Of a stretch of DNA of 44,606 nt, positions 25,139 to 33,318 are shown piece after piece (the first letter of the stretch is position 1; each line of letters begins with the position of its first letter). A program made the position numbers and the translations under genes. Source of the DNA: Pirellulaceae bacterium (lineage in GTDB: Bacteria; Planctomycetota; Planctomycetia; Pirellulales; Pirellulaceae); contig JAALLA010000007.1 of NCBI GenBank assembly GCA_011087765.1, forward strand, positions 1 to 44,606. Direction: 5' to 3'. The notes beneath the pieces were generated by a model. The model worked only from the letters and a program-made list of their open reading frames with translations. It did no database searches and had not been told where the DNA came from.

Positions 25139-26143
25139 TTATTTGTTCAAGACTGACTTCATCTTGGATTCCAAGTCGGGAACGGATGAGCCGCTCACAT
25201 TTTTTTGCCGACTCGAGGTCTCTACAGATTGGTTTGAGGCCACGCCATTGTCAGGCGTGGTTTCTGTAAAATTGGACTCAACCTTAGCACTCGTGACCGG
25301 CGATTGAGATTTCGAAATTGGTTTCAAGACTCCGGTGAATCCGGCAGTCGTGCTCGGAGGCGTCTTTGGTTTTAAAACGCTGATATTTGGCTTATTGTTA
25401 CCTTCAATGTTTTTACTGGCTCGAAAGGTTGCTTCGTCAGTTGGTGGATTAGGGGTCGGAGCCTTCATCGCCGGTGCGGCATCATTGGGGATGACGATTC
25501 TCATTGTGGGTCCGGTTGGTTCGCCTGCGGAATTAATCGGAGTTTTATATCTGACCTTCACGGCTACAAGTTTTTCGACTGTCTCATTAACCACTTGGGG
25601 TTCGTAGGGAATCCTTCGGGTTACAGTCTCGTCAACATAGCGAGTTACTGTAACCGGTGTTCGTGTTTCTACTACTTCTGGTTGGTACGCGTAAATTGGT
25701 AGGTTGGGCTGAGTGGTTTGGAAGACCGGGGGATTTGTCGAAAGGGTATTCCAACGAAGAGCGCCTCGTTGGAAGAACGTTTGCCCATTGTTCGGGTCAA
25801 CTCGGTAGCTTCCCGGTACCCATTGTAGTCGACGCTGTGGAATTGACAGCCTGGCGGGGGGAGCGGTGGTGTTGGCTTGAACCGTGTTGGGAATTATTAC
25901 GGGTTTGTAAACAACATTTTGATCGACCCGAACCATTTCTTCAGTTACAGGTTTTTTGACGGTGATTTTTTCCTCTCGATAATTCAGGCCATCAAGAGCT
26001 TCATTGGTTTCTTTCCGCACGGCAACCGTTTGTAAATTCCACTCAATTACTTCATCGATGCGGTAGTCTTGTTGAGCTTGTCCTAGCGAGCAGAGCTGGA
26101 AAATTGTGAAGATGAAAATCGTTGGCTTGATGAAGTGGATCAT
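25139..26143 (-). CDS. Secreted planctomycete-type repetitive protein
   Basis: 334 residues from the ATG at 26143, chosen because it gives a clean signal peptide (MIHFIKPTIFIFTIFQLCSL... cut near GQAQ|QD); the longer frame to 26218 adds 25 residues before it. The mature region has alternating short strands rich in Val, Thr, Arg and Glu (EEKITVKKPVTEEMVRVDQN; VTRYVDETVTRRIPYEPQVV), a pattern common in secreted planctomycete proteins of unknown function, with a central YRVDPNNGQTFFQRGALRWN segment. The C-terminal third is Pro/Thr/Ser-rich and probably disordered. No catalytic motif is seen. It is encoded between the flotillin operon and a divergent sugar-isomerase gene; no functional link is evident. 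Confidence 0.75.
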   Translation of the reverse strand: MIHFIKPTIFIFTIFQLCSLGQAQQDYRIDEVIEWNLQTVAVRKETNEALDGLNYREEKITVKKPVTEEMVRVDQNVVYKPVIIPNTVQANTTAPPARLSIPQRRLQWVPGSYRVDPNNGQTFFQRGALRWNTLSTNPPVFQTTQPNLPIYAYQPEVVETRTPVTVTRYVDETVTRRIPYEPQVVNETVEKLVAVKVRYKTPINSAGEPTGPTMRIVIPNDAAPAMKAPTPNPPTDEATFRASKNIEGNNKPNISVLKPKTPPSTTAGFTGVLKPISKSQSPVTSAKVESNFTETTPDNGVASNQSVETSSRQKNVSGSSVPDLESKMKSVLNK

Positions 26144-26678
26144 GAAACGATCTCGAATAGTGATTGATATCTGATTGGAATGAGAAGGATGTAAACACGA
26201 TTGGCGATCGGCAGCCATGATATTGCTGGAAGACTACCGGTTGCGTGTTCCGGATGAAGTTTGACGGATTTGTTGGATTTTTGCAAACGGCGAAGCGCCG
26301 CCACTGTCTACTTATCAAGCACAGTTTACCAAGTTCGCGACAAGTTTGATAAACCTTGTCGATTAGTTAATTTTCGAGGTTGATTGGTTTGCAACGAATT
26401 GAAATTGCGATCACAAAACAAATTCGCCTCGGATTTGTTACTGGATTGAAGAAGGGCATTTTTACCTGATTATAGTTGAGTTCTGGATTGCTGTGGGTAT
26501 TAAATTTAGATTGGCGGGAAGCCGCACCTGGTAAAGAATTTTTAAGAGATAGTTGGCTGCAACCATAGTTGGTGTCCGACTATTTCATGACGAGTCTCCA
26601 GAGGTTGGCGGTCGTTCAAATTGCCGATATCTGTTAGTCTGACGAACTTCCAGTTCTTTCTACGGGAAACCTAATTTC
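26144..26678. other. 535-bp divergent intergenic region
   Basis: It separates the minus-strand secreted-protein gene from the plus-strand isomerase gene, so it should hold promoters for both. A bulged palindrome sits at 26338-26361. No convincing sigma-70 or sigma-54 hexamers were found and no small gene is supported. Confidence 0.45.
26338..26361. promoter_or_regulatory. Bulged palindrome in a divergent promoter region
   Basis: CGACAAG (26338-26344) and CTTGTCG (26355-26361) are exact complements. The stem continues inward as TTT/AAA with one unpaired C and a GAT loop, giving ten base pairs. It is placed between divergent genes about 200 bp from one start and 320 bp from the other. Candidate operator; alternatively a transcript hairpin. 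Confidence 0.35.
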
Positions 26679-27488
26679 ATGAAATTCGCTATTTGTAACG
26701 AACTATACGAGGACTGGTCTCATGAGCGGGCCTTCGCACATGCGGCGGATCTGGGATATCGCGGAATTGAAATTGCTCCGTTTACTCTGGCAGAGAGTGT
26801 CCAGGACGTTTCTCAGTCTCAGCGGCGATTTCTGCGTGAACTTGCTGATTCTCTTGAGATCGAAATTATTGGATTGCATTGGTTGTTGGCAAAAACCAAT
26901 GGTCTGCATCTGACAACCAGTGATCGGCAGGTCCGCAAGAAGACGGCAGATTATTTGTGTGAGCTTGCCCGGTTGTGCAGCGACCTTGGTGGGCGAGTGA
27001 TGGTGTTTGGTTCACCGCCGCAGCGAAACCTGCTTGAAGGCGTCACGTTACAGCAGGGTTGTGATTATGCCATCGAAGTTTTTTCTGAGATTGCACCGGT
27101 GTTGGAAGAGTGCGGAGTTACGTTAGCACTTGAACCACTAGGTCCTGAAGAAGGTGACTTTATGTTGACGGCGGAGTCGGCTATCGAAATTGCCAAGGCT
27201 GTTGATTCATCGAACGTGCAGTTGCACTTAGATGTCAAAGCAATGTCGACTGAAATAAAAACGATTCCCTCCATTATCGAGGATAGCAAAGACTGGCTTG
27301 TGCATTTTCATGCCAATGATCCTAACCGTCGCGGTCCAGGAATGGGAGAGGTGAATTTTGAGCCTATTTTTGCAGCTCTCAAAGACGTTAATTACGACGG
27401 CTGGGTAAGTGTTGAAGTGTTTGATTATGAGCCCGGTATTGATGCTTTAGCTGGTCAAAGTCTCCGCTACATGCAGGAATTGGTTTAG
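26679..27488 (+). CDS. Sugar phosphate isomerase/epimerase (xylose-isomerase-like TIM barrel)
   Basis: 269 residues, the usual size for AP_endonuc_2/xylose-isomerase-like TIM barrels. It opens with MKFAICNELYEDWSHERAFA and LGYRGIEIAPF, the first two strands. Candidate metal or acid-base residues sit at conserved strand ends: VTLALEPLG (Glu of strand 5), VQLHLDVKAM (Asp of strand 6), VHFHANDPN (His of strand 7) and GWVSVEVFDYEP (Glu of strand 8). That set matches the E-D-H-E metal site of this superfamily. Substrate cannot be read from sequence; inositol, ketose or hydroxypyruvate-type substrates are all possible. It precedes the CYTH gene by 77 bp. Confidence 0.88.
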   Translation: MKFAICNELYEDWSHERAFAHAADLGYRGIEIAPFTLAESVQDVSQSQRRFLRELADSLEIEIIGLHWLLAKTNGLHLTTSDRQVRKKTADYLCELARLCSDLGGRVMVFGSPPQRNLLEGVTLQQGCDYAIEVFSEIAPVLEECGVTLALEPLGPEEGDFMLTAESAIEIAKAVDSSNVQLHLDVKAMSTEIKTIPSIIEDSKDWLVHFHANDPNRRGPGMGEVNFEPIFAALKDVNYDGWVSVEVFDYEPGIDALAGQSLRYMQELV

Positions 27489-27565
27489 AAGATAGGAACT
27501 TAACTTTTGGGGATTCTGTGTTGGAAAAATCTCAGGGTTAGGAAAAGACAGAGTGAGTTTTTTAT

Positions 27566-28093
27566 ATGGCAAAGAATGTTGAAATTAAGGCAAGGGTTCC
27601 CGGCAATGCCTTCGCCAAATTAAAGGAGCGGGTATCTGGATTGGCCGATGGTGAGTCGGTGGTATTGAATCAGGTTGATAGTTTTTTCGCTTCCAAAAAA
27701 GGTAGGCTTAAAATTCGTGAATTTTCCGACGGCAAAGCGGAACTGCTGTATTACGAGCGCCAGGATTTGCTCGGCCCCAAAACTTCTTTGTATACGCGTA
27801 TTGAGCTCGATTCAGCTACCGAATTGAAGGCGGTTCTGACTGCTAGTAATGGGCTTCTAGGAGTAGTGGTTAAGCAACGCGAGTTGTTTTTTATTGGACG
27901 AACAAGAATTCACCTGGATAAAGTTGAGATGTTAGGAACGTTCCTCGAGCTGGAAGTAGTCTTAAATGAGAGCGAAACTTCAGCGACCGGGATGGTGATT
28001 GCGGATGACTTAATGGCCCATTTTCAGATTCAGCCAGAGCAACTCATCTCAAACTCTTATTTTGATTTGCTAAGTGGGAATATGCAGGGATAA
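27566..28093 (+). CDS. CYTH-domain protein (class IV adenylate cyclase / triphosphatase-like)
   Basis: 175 residues covering one CYTH fold. The N-terminal signature is RNxEIKAR-like (MAKNVEIKARV; the family's ExExK motif with Asn in the first position, as in many class-IV-like members). Strands with the expected charged residues follow: GRLKIREFS (about 49-57), AELLYYERQD (63-72), and the C-terminal HLDKVEMLGTFLELEV (about 116-131), whose Asp and Glu residues bind the metal. These tunnel-fold enzymes act on nucleoside or inorganic triphosphates; cyclase versus triphosphatase activity cannot be separated here. It is co-oriented with the isomerase upstream and the kinase downstream. Confidence 0.88.
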   Translation: MAKNVEIKARVPGNAFAKLKERVSGLADGESVVLNQVDSFFASKKGRLKIREFSDGKAELLYYERQDLLGPKTSLYTRIELDSATELKAVLTASNGLLGVVVKQRELFFIGRTRIHLDKVEMLGTFLELEVVLNESETSATGMVIADDLMAHFQIQPEQLISNSYFDLLSGNMQG

Positions 28094-28262
28094 AAGCTGT
28101 TCACCGGTCTGCAGGACGTCCGGCGATTGTGACTGGAATTTTTTTGGCAGATATTTCTCCTGAGATTTTTCTTGTCCTTGATAACGAAGGCTGGGACAGT
28201 TACCTTGTGGCGAACCTCTTTATTCATGGCGAAGATTTCCAACATTTGCGAGGAACAGCAAC

Positions 28263-29033
28263 GTGGCATTTGAAGAAGAAAAACAGCGAAAAGGTTTGTT
28301 TATTGCAATTGATGCGAACATTGGCGCTGGAAAAACAAATGCCTGCCATGCCATTGCATCAGCAGCGATGGCTGCGGGGCACCCGACGCGGGTCATGGAA
28401 GAGCCAACCCATCACCCAAAATTTAATCATTTTCTGCAACGTTATTACGAGGATTTGCAGAGTGGTAAAAACACGGGCGGTGGTTTCGCCATGCAGATGT
28501 TTATGTTGTGTCAGCGCTATGAACAACACCGTTTGGCGGTAGAAATGGCTTGGGGTGATCAAGGTATTGTGGTTGTCCAGGATCGACCTATTTATGGTGA
28601 CACGGTGTTTGCAACCACAGCAATGGAACGTGGGTTTATGACCCCCGAAGAGTATCAGCTTTATGTTGATGTCTATCGCAATATGAGCAGAGATGTGATG
28701 CCTCCAGATATTTTCGTTTACCTCGATGTTTCTCCTGAAGAGTGTTTCGAGCGAATGCACTCGCGAGGCCGTGAGGAAGAGGATGGTGTTCCATTGGACT
28801 ATCTTCAAGAGCTCTATGCTAATTACCAAAAATTGCTTGGTGAGATGAGACGGCGTGGGGTTCGCGTACTAAAAGTTGATTGGAGTGGGTTCGGTCCGCC
28901 AGTTGAGATTTGGAAAAAAATTAAAAGCCTCGTCCATCAGAATGATCAATGGTACGAACAGCTTGCGTTCTCGTTAGCCAAAGAACCGCGTGTCCCGATC
29001 ACGCCCGGGACGAATCCGACCAAAGACTTTTAA
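28263..29033 (+). CDS. Deoxynucleoside kinase family protein
   Basis: 256 residues from a GTG start with GAGGAA about ten bases upstream. The P-loop is IDANIGAGKTN (about 16-26), with Thr-Asn in place of the usual Ser-Thr after the lysine. An EEP (46-48) fits the substrate-binding Glu, VVVQDRPIYGD (about 103-113) fits the DRS/ERS motif, and the arginine-rich lid is MHSRGREEED (about 167-176). Such kinases phosphorylate deoxynucleosides in the cytoplasmic salvage pathway. The specificity is not readable. The gene follows the CYTH gene by 169 bp, a gap in which I see no other gene. The frame ends with an unstructured Pro/Thr tail. Confidence 0.88.
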   Translation: MAFEEEKQRKGLFIAIDANIGAGKTNACHAIASAAMAAGHPTRVMEEPTHHPKFNHFLQRYYEDLQSGKNTGGGFAMQMFMLCQRYEQHRLAVEMAWGDQGIVVVQDRPIYGDTVFATTAMERGFMTPEEYQLYVDVYRNMSRDVMPPDIFVYLDVSPEECFERMHSRGREEEDGVPLDYLQELYANYQKLLGEMRRRGVRVLKVDWSGFGPPVEIWKKIKSLVHQNDQWYEQLAFSLAKEPRVPITPGTNPTKDF

Positions 29034-29216
29034 TTCAGGCGAGACGATTTGCTTTTTAGGTCACCCTATATTCTATGGCTGAAGGCGTGTCGCCTGCGAT
29101 AGTCTGCCCCCGCGTAGAATTTTATTAAACGACGGATTTGCTTACATCGGCTGTCATCACTTCATCACCAGTGCAGTCGTTTTGACAACGTCTCTTCAGA
29201 CGCGGCGAAGTGTTGT

Positions 29217-29238
29217 TTTGCAGACAAATATCTGCAAA
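29217..29238 (+). promoter_or_regulatory. Perfect inverted repeat, candidate activator (UAS) site
   Basis: TTTGCAGA (29217-29224) and TCTGCAAA (29231-29238) are exact complements with a 6-nt AT-rich spacer, containing TGCA-N10-TGCA. It ends about 47 bp before the -24 element. TCTGCAGA at 29258-29265 repeats the same half-site. This is the placement expected for a dimeric enhancer-binding protein. Confidence 0.55.
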
Positions 29239-29285
29239 TCCCAGTTTTTTAAGCGCTTCTGCAGATGATTGTCCGTCGCTCCTGT

Positions 29286-29302
29286 TTGGCACGTTGAGTG
29301 CA
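29286..29302 (+). promoter_or_regulatory. Sigma-54 (RpoN) promoter
   Basis: TTGGCACG-TTGA-GTGCA matches the consensus YTGGCACG-N4-TTGCW with a single mismatch. The invariant GG (29288-29289) and GC (29300-29301) are separated by exactly ten bases. Predicted transcription start is near 29313, about 46 nt before the ATG at 29359. Confidence 0.75.
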
Positions 29303-29358
29303 TAGTGGATTAACCGTTACGCAAGACGCTTTAGTTAATGCCGCAATGGGAGAAGAAA

Positions 29359-29967
29359 ATGGCCAATTCCGCACGAGTTATGGGGTTACTGATTGCAAGT
29401 TTCGTTTGGGGAATGGGAAGCCCAGAGGTGAGTGCTGATGAATTCCGTCACATTGATCAGTTAGCTGTCAAGATTCAACGCACAACTAAACGGCTCATTA
29501 GTGAGGTCAGGCATTATCGAGATACACCTGCCTACGGTCATTTACTGGCCGACTCCCGCGAAATATACCGATTGGCAACTCATATCCATGATCTAAGTCA
29601 TTTTCACGGGCGGCTCGCTCATATGGAAAGTGACTTGCGAGAATTGGATCGCAAGTTTCATCATCTTGAGTCAGTGTTCGATCGAGTAGAGCACGACGCT
29701 GAGTTCTATGGCGACGGTCGTATTCGCGGAAACACCGCACACGTGAAACGGTTGCTCAATTCGATTGCGGATTCGATTCACCAAATGAGATCAGACATTG
29801 CGGATATTCGTCGAAGAATGTCCCTTGGTCGGGGGGATGACTTTTGTCATGGCCCAAGACCAGTTTACCGTCCTAGCTATGGATTACACGGCAGTCGCGG
29901 TAACGTTTATGGAGGTATTGGTTTTACAATTGGTGGAGGGAGTTCACGAATTTATATCGGATTCTAA
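29359..29967 (+). CDS. Secreted helical, His/Arg-rich protein of unknown function
   Basis: 202 residues from the ATG at 29359, chosen because GGGAGAAG lies a few bases upstream (29348-29355) and the signal peptide is then clean (MANSARVMGLLIASFVWGMG, cut near VSA|DEF); an ATG at 29338 would add seven residues. The mature part (about 30-155) is almost all amphipathic helix with many His and Arg residues (TAYGHLL-like, HIHDLSHFHGRLAHMESDLR, KFHHLESVFDRVEHD), suggesting a periplasmic helical bundle, perhaps metal- or nucleic-acid-binding. The last ~45 residues are Gly/Tyr-rich (NVYGGIGFTIGGG). No family is recognised. The sigma-54 promoter implies tight conditional expression. A strong terminator follows, so this is a monocistronic unit. 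Confidence 0.8.
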   Translation: MANSARVMGLLIASFVWGMGSPEVSADEFRHIDQLAVKIQRTTKRLISEVRHYRDTPAYGHLLADSREIYRLATHIHDLSHFHGRLAHMESDLRELDRKFHHLESVFDRVEHDAEFYGDGRIRGNTAHVKRLLNSIADSIHQMRSDIADIRRRMSLGRGDDFCHGPRPVYRPSYGLHGSRGNVYGGIGFTIGGGSSRIYIGF

Positions 29968-30021
29968 ACTTCGTTTGTACCCTTCGTTTGTACCAATAGT
30001 CCAGCAATTGAATCTCACGAG

Positions 30022-30048
30022 CACCTCGGAATTCCCGAGGTGTTTTTT
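30022..30048 (+). terminator. Rho-independent terminator
   Basis: CACCTCGG (30022-30029), a 5-nt loop and CCGAGGTG (30035-30042) form a perfect 8-bp GC-rich stem followed immediately by six T (30043-30048). It ends the sigma-54-controlled gene 55 nt after its stop codon. Confidence 0.92.
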
Positions 30049-30199
30049 AGTTGAAGCGAGAGGCTTGAGGAAATAATTGTGGATTCACTCGTAATCGACT
30101 GGGGAGATCCATTACAATCAGATGGCGGATGGAAGGTCAAGCGTCATCTTCATTTTTCGCTCATTGAATTATCTTGCTTTCGGTATGGTCGTAATGTCT

Positions 30200-31708
30200 A
30201 TGAAAATCAAGTTGTTACGTTTAATTGCAGCAGTACAAATTTTACTGGTGCTCGTCTGTTTTGGTTTTCAAACGCGCAAGGTTATCTCGGGTGAACCGAA
30301 TGCTGGAGTCGACCGTGCTCCTAATATCGTTATGTTTTTTATTGATGATCTCGGCTACGCGGATCTTGGTTGTTACGGTTCGACATTCCATGAAACTCCT
30401 GTGATTGATCAGTTAGCTCGACAAAGCGTTCGATTTAACGATTTTTATTCTGCTAATCCAGTTTGCTCGCCAACGCGTGCTGCTTTAATGACCGGCAAAG
30501 CTCCTCAAAGATTGGGGATTACCCAGTGGCTGAATCAGCCAAACGAATTGCACCTCCCACTTGAGGAAGTCACCATTGGAGAAGCATTATCGGAAGCGGG
30601 TTATCAAACGGGTTACATTGGTAAATGGCATTTAGGTGATAAAGACATGCACATGCCGCAGTTCCAAGGATTTGATTGGGTGCGATGCGTTAATCGAGGT
30701 GGAAGCCCTGGGAGTTATTTTTATCCATACAAGCGAAGCGGCAATAAAAACAAACCGAACGGAATTCGATTTTGGGACATTCCAGACCTCGCAGAGGGTA
30801 AGAAGGGAGATTATCTAAACGATGCGATGACAGATCAGGCGCTCTCTTTTATTAAGGAAAATCGGGATCGACCATTTTTTTTATGTTTCGCGCATTATGC
30901 GGTCCACACACCAATTCAGGCGCCTGATGCTTTAGTGGATAAGTACAAAACAAAATTAAAGAAGAGTGGTGAACAACCCAAAGATGTGATCGCAGAGCGA
31001 AATGGAGCACGCACGCGTTCGGCTCAAAATAATCCAACCTATGCTGCGATGTTAGAAAATTTGGATACAAACGTTGGACGGGTACTCCAGGAAATTGAGG
31101 ATTTGGAGTTGCGCGAAAATACGGTAATTGTTTTCACCTCGGACAACGGCGGTCTCTCTACGCTTGCGTCTCGTCGCAGTACTGGCGGACCCACCTGCTG
31201 TCTTCCATTGAGAGCTGGAAAGGGGTGGACCTACGAGGGAGGGATTCGGATACCGACGATGGTGAGCTGGCCCGGTCACCTTAAGCCGGCTGAGACTTCG
31301 GTTCCAGGAATCACGATGGACCTCTATCCGACTATTCTCGATTTAGCGGGAGTCGCTTTGAAGCCAAAGCAACATCTTGATGGAGTTTCCCTGGTTCCAG
31401 CCCTTCAAGGAAACACCGGAGTCGAATTGATTAACAGGCCGCTGGCGTGGACCTATCCGCATGACCATGGATCGGGGCATTCCCCGTCTAACGCAATTCG
31501 TATGGGAAAGTGGAAGTTAATTAAGCTGACCGACGAAAACACGAAATCAAAAGATCGTTTTGAGCTTTATGATCTCCAAGCAGATATTGGTGAGTCGACC
31601 AATCTGGCAATTAAACACCATGATAAGACTCACCAAATGGCAAAACGTTTGTCAGAGTGGTTGGAATCAACCCAACCTAAGAAGTCACCAAAAGACAGAG
31701 GCAACTAG
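30200..31708 (+). CDS. Secreted formylglycine-dependent sulfatase
   Basis: 502 residues from the ATG at 30200, giving a signal peptide (MKIKLLRLIAAVQILLVLV...); ATGs at 30122, 30185 and 30194 are in frame and would lengthen it. Family S1 arylsulfatase features: metal-binding FFIDDLGYADLGCYG (Asp 49, 50), the formylglycine motif C89-S-P-T-R with AALMTGK, GYIGKWHLGD (about 150-160), AHYAVHTPIQAP, and FTSDNGG for the second metal Asp/Asn. The C-terminal quarter carries the usual sulfatase sub-domain (KWKLIKLTD, FELYDLQADIGESTNLA). The enzyme is expected to desulfate polysaccharides or sulfate esters outside the cytoplasm, a planctomycete speciality. No glycoside hydrolase or second sulfatase lies nearby, so the substrate is unknown. 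Confidence 0.95.
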   Translation: MKIKLLRLIAAVQILLVLVCFGFQTRKVISGEPNAGVDRAPNIVMFFIDDLGYADLGCYGSTFHETPVIDQLARQSVRFNDFYSANPVCSPTRAALMTGKAPQRLGITQWLNQPNELHLPLEEVTIGEALSEAGYQTGYIGKWHLGDKDMHMPQFQGFDWVRCVNRGGSPGSYFYPYKRSGNKNKPNGIRFWDIPDLAEGKKGDYLNDAMTDQALSFIKENRDRPFFLCFAHYAVHTPIQAPDALVDKYKTKLKKSGEQPKDVIAERNGARTRSAQNNPTYAAMLENLDTNVGRVLQEIEDLELRENTVIVFTSDNGGLSTLASRRSTGGPTCCLPLRAGKGWTYEGGIRIPTMVSWPGHLKPAETSVPGITMDLYPTILDLAGVALKPKQHLDGVSLVPALQGNTGVELINRPLAWTYPHDHGSGHSPSNAIRMGKWKLIKLTDENTKSKDRFELYDLQADIGESTNLAIKHHDKTHQMAKRLSEWLESTQPKKSPKDRGN

Positions 31709-31818
31709 CGTTACGCACTTTCGGAAGCTTGCCCGCACTCTTTCTGTTCAGGTGTTACAGGAACTGAATTTGGTTCTTCAAGCGAATGGGCACGAGCAAC
31801 TCGTTAGAGTCAGGCTTG

Positions 31819-32769
31819 TCAGTTTAAGTAAGAATTGATTTCACCGCCGGCGCGTGTAACCAATTCACTGTACTGCTGCATAGAAATTGATTCGTGCACG
31901 CCACTGACACTCCCATCACAGTATAGGCCGATAGCCATTCCGGGATGAAAACTAAAAGCTTCATTGTTATTCGTGGCATTGACTGCCACTGGCCCGGGGC
32001 AGGTCAATCCATCAGCGGAAAACCCGTGAACTGGAATTGTGTTGACATTGTCTGCCCAGCCGGCACCGCGTACGCGGGCATTGAAGACGCTTAAATTACC
32101 GCCTCCGACGCGCAGGTTGTCGGGCCCAAAACCAGTGCTTAGGTGGTGGACTGGACGGCCGGCATCCTCAGTGATCATCAGAGTGTTTGAGAGGCCGTCT
32201 CTAATGTCACGAATTTGTGTTCCTTTTCCACCTGAAAGTCCCCCCTTGGATGAGCTTACCGGTTCGGCATAGCCAGCTCGGTAAACTACCGGAGCGACTC
32301 CAGTGATCGCGGCGTAGTCCATAACCGCTGAGATTTTACCGTTTCCGATTTTATCGTGATAAAATGGCCTTCCATTGGGATTGGATGGGCAAAGAAACAT
32401 GGGAACCACGGTAGAAATTGCATCTTGATTTTTTGCGTGGTGCCAGGGGTAATTCCGATCGTAAAGATCCGCCACATTCGCCTGCTCGATGTAATCCAAA
32501 ACGATGCCTGTCCAGCTATGGCCATCGGTGAAAGCAGGTGGGAACGTCTTGAAGGCAGATTCAAAATTGTGCAAGGCAATGCCTAGTTGGCGGACATTAT
32601 TCATGCACTTGGTCCGTCGAGCAGATTCCCGCACGCTTTGGGCGGCTGGCAATAGCATCGACAGTAGGATGCCAATAATTGCAATGACCACGAGTAGTTC
32701 GACTAACGTGAATGCTGAACGCCGTCTTGGTAAATTCCGCAACGACAGGCGTTTTTTCGAAAAATTCAT
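31819..32769 (-). CDS. DUF1559 prepilin-like protein
   Basis: 316 residues. The N-terminus has a type IV prepilin cleavage/methylation motif (RRSAFTLVELLVVIAIIGIL, about 15-34, Phe at the +1 position with Glu at +5). The planctomycete segment SVRESARRTKCMNNVRQLGI (about 45-64) with HNFE follows. The C-terminal DUF1559 motif is present: FSFHPGMAIGLYCDGSVSG (about 271-289; family pattern H-P-G-x-DGSV). This family is hugely expanded in Planctomycetes and is presumed to form pseudopilin-like envelope structures of unknown function. The gene is convergent with the sulfatase gene (110 bp between stops), without an obvious bidirectional terminator, and divergent from the vWA gene. Confidence 0.95.
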   Translation of the reverse strand: MNFSKKRLSLRNLPRRRSAFTLVELLVVIAIIGILLSMLLPAAQSVRESARRTKCMNNVRQLGIALHNFESAFKTFPPAFTDGHSWTGIVLDYIEQANVADLYDRNYPWHHAKNQDAISTVVPMFLCPSNPNGRPFYHDKIGNGKISAVMDYAAITGVAPVVYRAGYAEPVSSSKGGLSGGKGTQIRDIRDGLSNTLMITEDAGRPVHHLSTGFGPDNLRVGGGNLSVFNARVRGAGWADNVNTIPVHGFSADGLTCPGPVAVNATNNNEAFSFHPGMAIGLYCDGSVSGVHESISMQQYSELVTRAGGEINSYLN

Positions 32770-33318
32770 TGCTCGTTTCCCAACCGATCTTTAATGAACA
32801 CTTCTCCTGGGGACAGTTTGATAACCGGCGTCGACCAATTCAACTGTTTAGCGATAAAAAAGAACAGGTTAACGTCTGCAATTTGTCATTAATGGTTGTC
32901 AGTTCGCTTTTAGTTGCTTTACTAACCCAAAGATGATGGCCGTTATGCGGCGGATTACTCCACTAATTTTCTTTCTTGTTTATTGGTCACGATTAGCAGG
33001 TTAATCCGATGCGCTTTTCTAGATTACCTAGACGGATTGTCGTGCGGGCTGATTGCCGCGCCCAATCGACTGTAAGTGGTGAGTAATTTGAGATGTGTTG
33101 GTGGAGCAAGTTTTGAGCAGCTGGTGAAAAAGTACCGAGTATTGTGCGTCTGGATTTGTCGCGAACGGACGGGGTGAATGAGTACCGAGAATCGGGAAGG
33201 GATGAAATCGGCATCACAAATATTTTAATTTGAGGGTTCCTTTCGTGAATCCTCCCATTCATAATGGTCAACTCCATCACCATCGTGGTGGTTCCTCTTT
33301 CCTAGGGAGAATCGCAAG
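32770..33318. other. 549-bp divergent intergenic region
   Basis: It must contain the promoters of the DUF1559 gene (minus) and the vWA gene (plus). A 9-bp direct repeat AGTACCGAG occurs at 33131-33139 and 33181-33189, 50 bp apart, and a short CACCA-TCG-TGGTG hairpin at 33278-33290. AGGGAGA (33304-33310) is the Shine-Dalgarno for the TTG start at 33319. No small gene is supported. Confidence 0.5.

Larger units (their letters stand above)
29034..29358. other. 325-bp upstream region carrying a sigma-54 promoter and palindromes
   Basis: It holds no gene. A perfect inverted repeat (29217-29238), a second TCTGCAGA palindrome (29258-29265) and a sigma-54-type -24/-12 element (29286-29302) are arranged in that order before the secreted helical protein. 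The first ~150 bp hold nothing recognisable. Confidence 0.6.

Noticed and set aside
28129-28542. Plus-strand frame upstream of and overlapping the deoxynucleoside kinase
   Set aside because: No family similarity, and it runs through the kinase P-loop region in another frame; the GTG at 28263 with GAGGAA explains the start.
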